A DNA stretch of 12,318 nucleotides from Caulobacter segnis (GTDB taxonomy: Bacteria; Pseudomonadota; Alphaproteobacteria; Caulobacterales; Caulobacteraceae). The DNA lies in NCBI RefSeq assembly GCF_003243465.1, contig NZ_QFQZ01000105.1, forward strand, positions 1-12,318, in the 5' to 3' direction. Positions 12,256-12,318 of the stretch are shown here, in pieces. Both the position numbers and the translations under genes were made by a program. A model generated the notes under the pieces. It was not told the DNA's origin. It saw only the letters and a list, made by a program, of their open reading frames with translations, and searched no databases. Every line of letters starts with the position of its first letter. Within the stretch, counting starts at the first letter, position 1.

Positions 12256-12318
12256 TGTGTATTGCGAAGAAGGTCAAGCCTTGGCTTGATGGTTGGCGGG
12301 CGTAGCTCGTTGGGTCCC
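12256..12318. other. window-edge sequence after the repeat, no gene seen
   Basis: The only structure is TCAAGCC (12274-12280), TT, GGCTTGA (12283-12289), a 7-bp dyad with an almost closed loop. The edge ends with TGGGTCCC, which echoes the element's inner motif. Nothing else can be supported. Confidence 0.4.

Noticed and set aside
1..12318. CRISPR array, tRNA or rRNA, toxin-antitoxin pair, phage or defence genes
   Set aside because: I looked for regularly spaced repeats, tRNA-like folds and small paired genes and saw none. The repeats present are inverted, unevenly spaced and intergenic.

Overview
The window is high-GC DNA with strong G/C third-position codon bias. It looks like an alphaproteobacterial chromosome, most likely Caulobacter or a close relative. 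The reasons are the gene types and order (rodZ next to ispG, lysC and ptsP on the same strand), several promoter-like sequences resembling the Caulobacter housekeeping consensus (TTGACGS, 10-14 nt, GCTANAWC), and a dense set of palindromic intergenic repeats. Genus and species are inferred from sequence style, not from any search.

Layout, left to right. Positions 1-245 hold a transcription terminator for an unseen plus-strand gene and no convincing gene of their own. At 246-759 a small DUF559 (restriction-endonuclease-fold) gene lies between two inverted copies of a 53-bp repeat. From 843 to 3833 the minus strand carries rodZ, then ispG, then a tandem-ACT protein, in transcription order. ptsP (EI-Ntr, 4021-6285) follows on the same strand. 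Next comes a glycine-zipper, tyrosine-rich exported protein with its own terminator (6435-6914). An apparent operon then runs 9370 to 7141 on the minus strand: an unrecognised 154-aa protein, an AraC-family regulator and an EamA transporter. lysC (aspartokinase, 9557-10804) diverges from ubiG (10974-11732), and ubiG is followed by a small exported protein (11770-12156).

Most genes are core functions: isoprenoid precursor synthesis (IspG), cell shape (RodZ), nitrogen-related phosphotransfer signalling (PtsP), aspartate-family amino acids (LysC) and ubiquinone synthesis (UbiG). The 154-aa protein, AraC regulator and EamA transporter look like an accessory block lying between lysC and ptsP, which are often neighbours in alphaproteobacteria.

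I see no CRISPR array, tRNA, rRNA, complete insertion sequence or defence island, and no clear new multi-gene system. The most interesting signal is structural: at least three intergenic elements built from paired hairpins. Four copies sit 3 to 19 nt after stop codons, and their variable arms keep base pairing while changing sequence. The DUF559 gene framed by inverted repeats is the best candidate for a poorly described mobile or repeat-associated unit.
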